18,140 nt of DNA from Burkholderiales bacterium UBA1834 (GTDB lineage: Bacteria > Pseudomonadota > Gammaproteobacteria > Burkholderiales > Burkholderiaceae_C), in contig DDJC01000117.1 of assembly GCA_002339015.1 (NCBI GenBank), positions 73,584-91,723 of the forward strand, in the 5' to 3' direction. Positions 14,615 through 18,140 of this stretch are shown piece by piece. The notes beneath the pieces were generated by a model. It did not search any database. It worked only from the letters and a program-made list of their open reading frames with translations, and was not told where the DNA came from. Every line of letters begins with the position of its first letter. Position 1 is the stretch's first letter. Made by a program: the position numbers and the translations under genes.

Positions 14615-15987
14615 GAATCGTCTCCTTCTTCCAGCGCGATGGCCGCCAGCGGCAAGGTCAGCGTCACCACCGCACCGCCGCCCACCCGGTTGCGGGCCGT
14701 GACCCGGCCACCCAGCGTGCGCGCCACATTGACGACAAGGAACAGCCCCATGCCTCGGCCGGGGCGTCCCTTGCTTGATTGGTAGGGCTTGCCCAGCTGC
14801 GCCAGCATCTCGGGCGGAAAGCCCGAGCCGTTGTCCTTGACGGTGATGCGCAGCGCATCCGCATTCCGCTCGACCTCCAGGCTCACGTGGTGGGGCGAGG
14901 CCTCCAGCGCATTGTCCAGGATATTGCAGATGGTCTGCTTCAGCGTCGAGTCAGACACCACTGGCACGTCCTGCCCGAAGCGGTTGTCGTAAACGAAAGA
15001 GGTGACCGGGCGCGACGCCTTCCACTCCTCGACCAGCTCATCGAGGAAGACGCAGATGCTGGTCTCCTCGGACGATTCGCCCCGCGCCTCGCCCGCCGAC
15101 ATCAGGATGCCGCTGACGATGGCCTTGCAGCGCTGGATCTGGGCCTGCATCTCAAGCACCTCCTCCAGCAGTTCGGGGTCGGAGGTGAAGGTGGGCAACC
15201 GCGCCCAGTCACCCAGGATCACGGCCAGCGTGGCCAGCGGGGTGCCCAGCTCATGAGCCGCGCCGGACGCCAGCAGGCCCATGCGCACGATGTTCTCTTC
15301 TTCCGCCGCGCGCTGGCGCAGATCGGCCAGGTGCGCATCACGCTGACGCAGGTTGCGCGTGATGCGCACGATGAAGGTGACCAGCAGCCCGGCGTTGAGC
15401 GCAAAGCACACCAGCATGCCCTGCATGTAGGGGTTGGCCAGGCCCCCGTCCATGTGCGCCGGCATCGGCAGCGGGCGGGCCAGCAAGGCCAGCCAGGCAA
15501 AGCACAGGGTGGTGGCGATCACCATGATCCAGGTGGCTTGCGGCGTGAGCAGCATCGCCCCCAGGGTGATCTGCAGCAGGTACAGCCACGCAAACGGATT
15601 GGCCGCGCCTCCCGTGAAGTACAGCATCAGGGTGAGCATGCCCACGTCCACCAGCAGTGCCAGCAGCAGCTCGCCATCGGTCACCACCTGCTGCACCTGC
15701 CAGCGCAGGCGGCTGGCCAGGTTGAACACCGTGATAGCCCCCAGCACCACCAGCAGCGGCTCCAGTGGCAGCGTGATGCCCAGCAGGAAGTGCACCACCG
15801 CGATGGTGATGATCTGCCCCACCACGGCGATCCAGCGCAGCTGGATCAGCAACTGCATGTTCTTGCGGCCCGTCGCTTCGGAGAAGCGGCGGATGCGCGC
15901 AGCCGCCACGCTCTGGGGCTGGCGGCTGTCCGCCCCTTCAGCGGGGCGTGGGATCTTGGCTGGAACGGGCGTCTGCATGGCCCGCAT
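14611..15987 (-). CDS. RegB/PrrB-type redox sensor histidine kinase
   Basis: About 458 residues. Six predicted membrane helices occupy about 50-210. Between two of them lies GGAANPF (126-132), matching the GGxxNPF heptapeptide that binds quinone in RegB. The H-box has H245 in AAHELGTPLATLAVILGDW. C287, in QIQRCKAIVSG 42 residues later, corresponds to the redox-active cysteine of RegB (Cys265, 40 residues after its His225). The ATPase has NILDNALEASP, DNGSGFPPEM and GRGMGLFLVVNVARTLGG. The protein therefore probably senses the quinone pool or thiol redox state and controls the adjoining RegA-type regulator. The start is uncertain: GTG 16008, ATG 15987 and ATG 15978 are in frame. AGGA just before 15987 is closer than ideal. 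All choices overlap the end of SURF1. Confidence 0.92.
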   Translation of the reverse strand: MRAMQTPVPAKIPRPAEGADSRQPQSVAAARIRRFSEATGRKNMQLLIQLRWIAVVGQIITIAVVHFLLGITLPLEPLLVVLGAITVFNLASRLRWQVQQVVTDGELLLALLVDVGMLTLMLYFTGGAANPFAWLYLLQITLGAMLLTPQATWIMVIATTLCFAWLALLARPLPMPAHMDGGLANPYMQGMLVCFALNAGLLVTFIVRITRNLRQRDAHLADLRQRAAEEENIVRMGLLASGAAHELGTPLATLAVILGDWARLPTFTSDPELLEEVLEMQAQIQRCKAIVSGILMSAGEARGESSEETSICVFLDELVEEWKASRPVTSFVYDNRFGQDVPVVSDSTLKQTICNILDNALEASPHHVSLEVERNADALRITVKDNGSGFPPEMLAQLGKPYQSSKGRPGRGMGLFLVVNVARTLGGRVTARNRVGGGAVVTLTLPLAAIALEEGDDS

Positions 15988-16768
15988 TGTCCTGCATGGC
16001 TCGGTCACGGCGCAGCGCTCGCTCCACGCGCGCCACGTACCAGACGGCTACAGCCAACATCAGGGCCAGGGTGTACCAGGTGATGGCGTACACCAGATGG
16101 TTGTTCGGAAAGGACAGCACCGTGAGCCCCCCCACGGGCGCGCCTGTGGCCTCGGGCGATGAGCCGGCATCCGCATCGATGAAGTACGGCGCCACTGCGC
16201 CAAGGCCATGCGCCTGGGCCATGGCGGGTACATCACGCGAATACCACCGCCCCGCGGCCGGGTCGTTGTCGCGCAGGAAGCCGCCACCCGGCTCACTCAG
16301 GCGCAGCAGACCGCTGACCGTTACCCGCGTGGAGGGGTTGCACGACTCGCGCGTGGCGCGATCCTTGAACTCGGGCGGCACGAAGCCGCGGTTGATCAAC
16401 ACCAGGCTGCCATCGGCCTGGCGCAATGGGGTCAGCACCCAGAAACCGGCGCCACGCACGGTGCTGGCCTGTACCAGGGATTCCTGCTCGTGCAGGTAGG
16501 TGCCCGTCACGCGCACGTGGCGGTACTCGTGCTCCGCCTTGCTGATGGCCGGCCATTGATCCCGCCCGGGCGCCGCTTCGGCCGGGGCATTCACGCGCTG
16601 CGTGACGCGCTCGATCAGATCGAGCTTCCAGGCGCGGCGCTGCACCTGCCAGGTGCCCATCGCGATCAGCCCCGCAAACAACAAGGCCGCACAAACCGCC
16701 ATGGCGATCAGCGCGGCCCGGGATCGGGGGCCGCGGCGCGCGGGCGCCGCTGCCTCAGGGTGCTGCAT
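15938..16768 (-). CDS. SURF1-family oxidase assembly protein
   Basis: 276 residues with two membrane helices at about 19-37 and 230-250 enclosing a large periplasmic domain. Family marks are GTWQVQRRAWKLDLIERV just after TM1, LVLINRGFVP in the middle, and NNHLVYAITWYTLAL leading into TM2. SURF1 proteins help insert haem into subunit I of haem-copper oxidases. Its place directly after cyoD (19 bases) indicates service to the quinol oxidase, as with Surf1q of the Paracoccus qox operon, not a cytochrome c oxidase. The C-terminal tail overlaps the redox kinase gene by about 50 bases, tying assembly factor and sensor into one transcript. The ribosome site is a weak G-rich stretch. Confidence 0.9.
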   Translation of the reverse strand: MQHPEAAAPARRGPRSRAALIAMAVCAALLFAGLIAMGTWQVQRRAWKLDLIERVTQRVNAPAEAAPGRDQWPAISKAEHEYRHVRVTGTYLHEQESLVQASTVRGAGFWVLTPLRQADGSLVLINRGFVPPEFKDRATRESCNPSTRVTVSGLLRLSEPGGGFLRDNDPAAGRWYSRDVPAMAQAHGLGAVAPYFIDADAGSSPEATGAPVGGLTVLSFPNNHLVYAITWYTLALMLAVAVWYVARVERALRRDRAMQDNAGHADARSSQDPTPR

Positions 16769-16787
16769 GTGCTGTAGCCCCGCCCTT

Positions 16788-17186
16788 TCAGTGGGGGTGC
16801 GTCATCTCGTGACTGTGCACCTGCATCATGTTGGTGTTCATGTGGAACATCACCCAGAGCGAACCCGCCAGCGTGATCACCACGAGCACCACGGTGAAGA
16901 TGGTGGACAGCATGGTCCAGCCAGCCTCAGCCTTGGAGTTCATGTGCAGGAAATAGATCATGTGGACCACGATCTGCACCGCGCCAAAGCCCAGCAACAC
17001 CAGGGCCAGGGTGCCCGAGTCGGCGATCACGTTGTTCATGACCAGCCAGAACGGGATGGCCGTGAGGATGACCGACAGGATGAAGCCGATGGCATAGCCC
17101 TTGAGCGTGCTCTCCGGGTGGCCATCGTCATGGTGGTGGTCGTCGTGACCACCGTGGTGGGCGTGTTGTTCGGTATGCGCGCTCAT
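16788..17186 (-). CDS. cyoD: cytochrome bo3 quinol oxidase subunit IV
   Basis: 132 residues with three membrane helices at about 31-52, 57-80 and 91-113. The core GYAIGFILSVILTAIPFWLV and the VHMIYFLHMNSKAEAGW loop are typical of CyoD, a small subunit that aids CuB site assembly. The N-terminal cytoplasmic tail holds nine histidines in its first 23 residues, and the last 20 residues hold five histidines and five methionines. Both are richer in metal-binding residues than the E. coli protein (109 residues). The ATG at 17186 is chosen because GGAG lies seven bases upstream and because it overlaps the cyoC stop in an ATGA. The frame extends to 17267, but inside cyoC. Confidence 0.93.
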   Translation of the reverse strand: MSAHTEQHAHHGGHDDHHHDDGHPESTLKGYAIGFILSVILTAIPFWLVMNNVIADSGTLALVLLGFGAVQIVVHMIYFLHMNSKAEAGWTMLSTIFTVVLVVITLAGSLWVMFHMNTNMMQVHSHEMTHPH

Positions 17187-17812
17187 GGCAGCACTCCCAT
17201 CAGGTAGACGAAGGTGAAGACGCCGATCCAGACCACGTCCAGGAAGTGCCAGAACATGGACAGGCACATCAGGCGACGCTTGTTCTCGTGGATCAGGCCA
17301 TGCTTGCCGATCTGCACCATCAGCACCACCAGCCAGATGCAGCCGAAGGTGACGTGCAGCCCGTGGGTGCCCACCAGCGTGAAGAAGGCCGACAGGAAGG
17401 CGCTGCTCTGCGGCGTGGCGCCGATGTGGATCAGGTGGTGGAACTCATAGAGTTCCAGCGCCAGGAAGGCCAGGCCGAACACCAGGGTCACGGCCAGCCA
17501 GACCAGCGTGCCGCTCTTGTCGTTCAACTGCTTGCGCAGCATGGCGAAGCCGAAGGTGATCGACGAGATCAGCAGGAAGGCCGTGTTGATGGCCACCAGC
17601 TTCAGGTCGAACAGCTCGGCGCCGCCGGGGCCGCCGGCGTAGCTGCGGCCCAGCACGCCGTAGGTGGCGAACAGTGCGGCGAAGATGAGGCAATCGCTCA
17701 TCAGGTACATCCAGAAGCCCAGCGCGGTGCCGTTCTCCGGATGCGGGTCGTGCGCGAGGTGGTACTCGCGGGCGGTGCCGGCCGTGCCGGCGGTATGGGC
17801 GAGATCAGACAT
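17183..17812 (-). CDS. cyoC: cytochrome bo3 quinol oxidase subunit III
   Basis: 209 residues, five predicted membrane helices, close to E. coli CyoC (204). Recognisable segments are LGFWMYLMSDCLIFAALFAT in the first helix, LELYEFHHLIHIG, LVGTHGLHVTFGCIW and the C-terminal FWHFLDVVWIGVFTFVYLMG, all typical of haem-copper oxidase subunit III. It is a structural subunit of the inner-membrane ubiquinol oxidase, which reduces oxygen to water and pumps protons. It starts eight bases before the end of cyoB and ends overlapping cyoD, so the three genes are translationally coupled. Confidence 0.95.
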   Translation of the reverse strand: MSDLAHTAGTAGTAREYHLAHDPHPENGTALGFWMYLMSDCLIFAALFATYGVLGRSYAGGPGGAELFDLKLVAINTAFLLISSITFGFAMLRKQLNDKSGTLVWLAVTLVFGLAFLALELYEFHHLIHIGATPQSSAFLSAFFTLVGTHGLHVTFGCIWLVVLMVQIGKHGLIHENKRRLMCLSMFWHFLDVVWIGVFTFVYLMGVLP

Positions 17813-18140
17813 GGCGGGCCAGCAGTTCGGTGCGTGCGTTCTCGGAGGCGGTCACTTCGGCCGCCGGGATGTAGTAATCACGCTTGTAGTTGAAGGTGTG
17901 GATGATCGCGCCGGCCACGATGGCCGCGAACGAGGCGATGGCCAGGGGCCACATGTGCCAGATCATCGCGAAGCCCCAGATCAGCGACAGCGCCGACAGC
18001 ACCACGCCCGAGCCGGTGTTCAGCGGCATGTGGATGGACTGGAAGCCCTGCAGCGGACGCTTGTAGCCGTGCTGCTTCATGTCCCACCATGCGTCCAGCT
18101 CGTACACCACGGGGGTGAAGGCGAAGTTGTAGTTGGGCGG
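17805..18140 (-). CDS. cyoB: cytochrome bo3 quinol oxidase subunit I, C-terminal part
   Basis: The reading frame enters from the right edge as PPNYNFAFTPVVYELDAWWD and runs about 111 residues to a TGA overlapping cyoC. VYELDAWWDMK, the FQSIHMPLNTGSG segment, two further membrane helices (VVLSALSLIWGFAMIW and LAIASFAAIVAGAII) and FNYKRDYYIP are characteristic of the CyoB C-terminus. The catalytic part with the haem and CuB ligands lies outside the window. This is the last portion of the catalytic subunit of the terminal oxidase operon. Confidence 0.93.
   Translation of the reverse strand, partial: PPNYNFAFTPVVYELDAWWDMKQHGYKRPLQGFQSIHMPLNTGSGVVLSALSLIWGFAMIWHMWPLAIASFAAIVAGAIIHTFNYKRDYYIPAAEVTASENARTELLARHV

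Noticed and set aside
14779..16083. A long + strand open frame opposite the RegB-type kinase
   Set aside because: The translation is dominated by Gln, His and Arg and is antisense to a gene with full kinase motifs.

Overview
The window is 18.1 kb of GC-rich, tightly packed bacterial DNA. The gene content suggests a betaproteobacterium, most likely order Burkholderiales and perhaps the Comamonadaceae or a close relative. The evidence is an HMG-CoA lyase/isovaleryl-CoA dehydrogenase cluster, a cyo quinol oxidase operon with SURF1, a RegB/RegA-type pair and a YXWGXW-type lipoprotein. This placement is inferred from gene families and base composition, not from a marker gene. No rRNA, tRNA, CRISPR array or insertion sequence was seen, and no gene-free stretch exceeds 300 bases. 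The longest gaps are 13858-14077, which holds two nested dyads, and 7612-7771, which holds a transporter remnant.

Left part (1-4279, + strand): a branched-chain amino acid/acyl-CoA catabolic operon. After the last codons of an unidentified gene come HMG-CoA lyase, isovaleryl-CoA dehydrogenase, an HSD10-type short-chain 3-hydroxyacyl-CoA dehydrogenase and a thiolase. Together they serve the upper and terminal steps of leucine breakdown and the last two steps of isoleucine breakdown. The methylcrotonyl-CoA carboxylase and hydratase steps are not in the window.

Middle part (4315-7762, mostly - strand): single genes of mixed function. They are a frameshifted YXWGXW-type lipoprotein, a glutathione S-transferase-like protein, a secreted DUF4142 protein and a D-2-hydroxyacid dehydrogenase. 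A short remnant of a divergently oriented MFS transporter gene lies beside the dehydrogenase.

Signalling block (7772-13857, - strand): four co-directional, closely spaced genes. They encode a 1088-residue hybrid histidine kinase (two receivers plus HPt), an HD-GYP response regulator overlapping it by 14 bases, an outer-membrane beta-barrel protein and a 140-residue PstS-like periplasmic protein. The layout suggests one operon joining envelope sensing or uptake to a phosphorelay and a c-di-GMP-type output. It is the best candidate here for an under-described system.

Right part (14078-18140, - strand): the 3' part of a cytochrome bo3-type quinol oxidase operon (cyoB fragment, cyoC, cyoD), then SURF1, then a RegB/PrrB-type redox kinase and a RegA/PrrA-type regulator. 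Most of these genes overlap or nearly touch. The kinase has both the quinone-binding-type heptapeptide and the redox cysteine of the RegB family, so a redox sensor appears to be encoded with the oxidase that drains the quinol pool. Between this operon and the hybrid-kinase operon lies an AT-rich nested palindrome that may be an operator.
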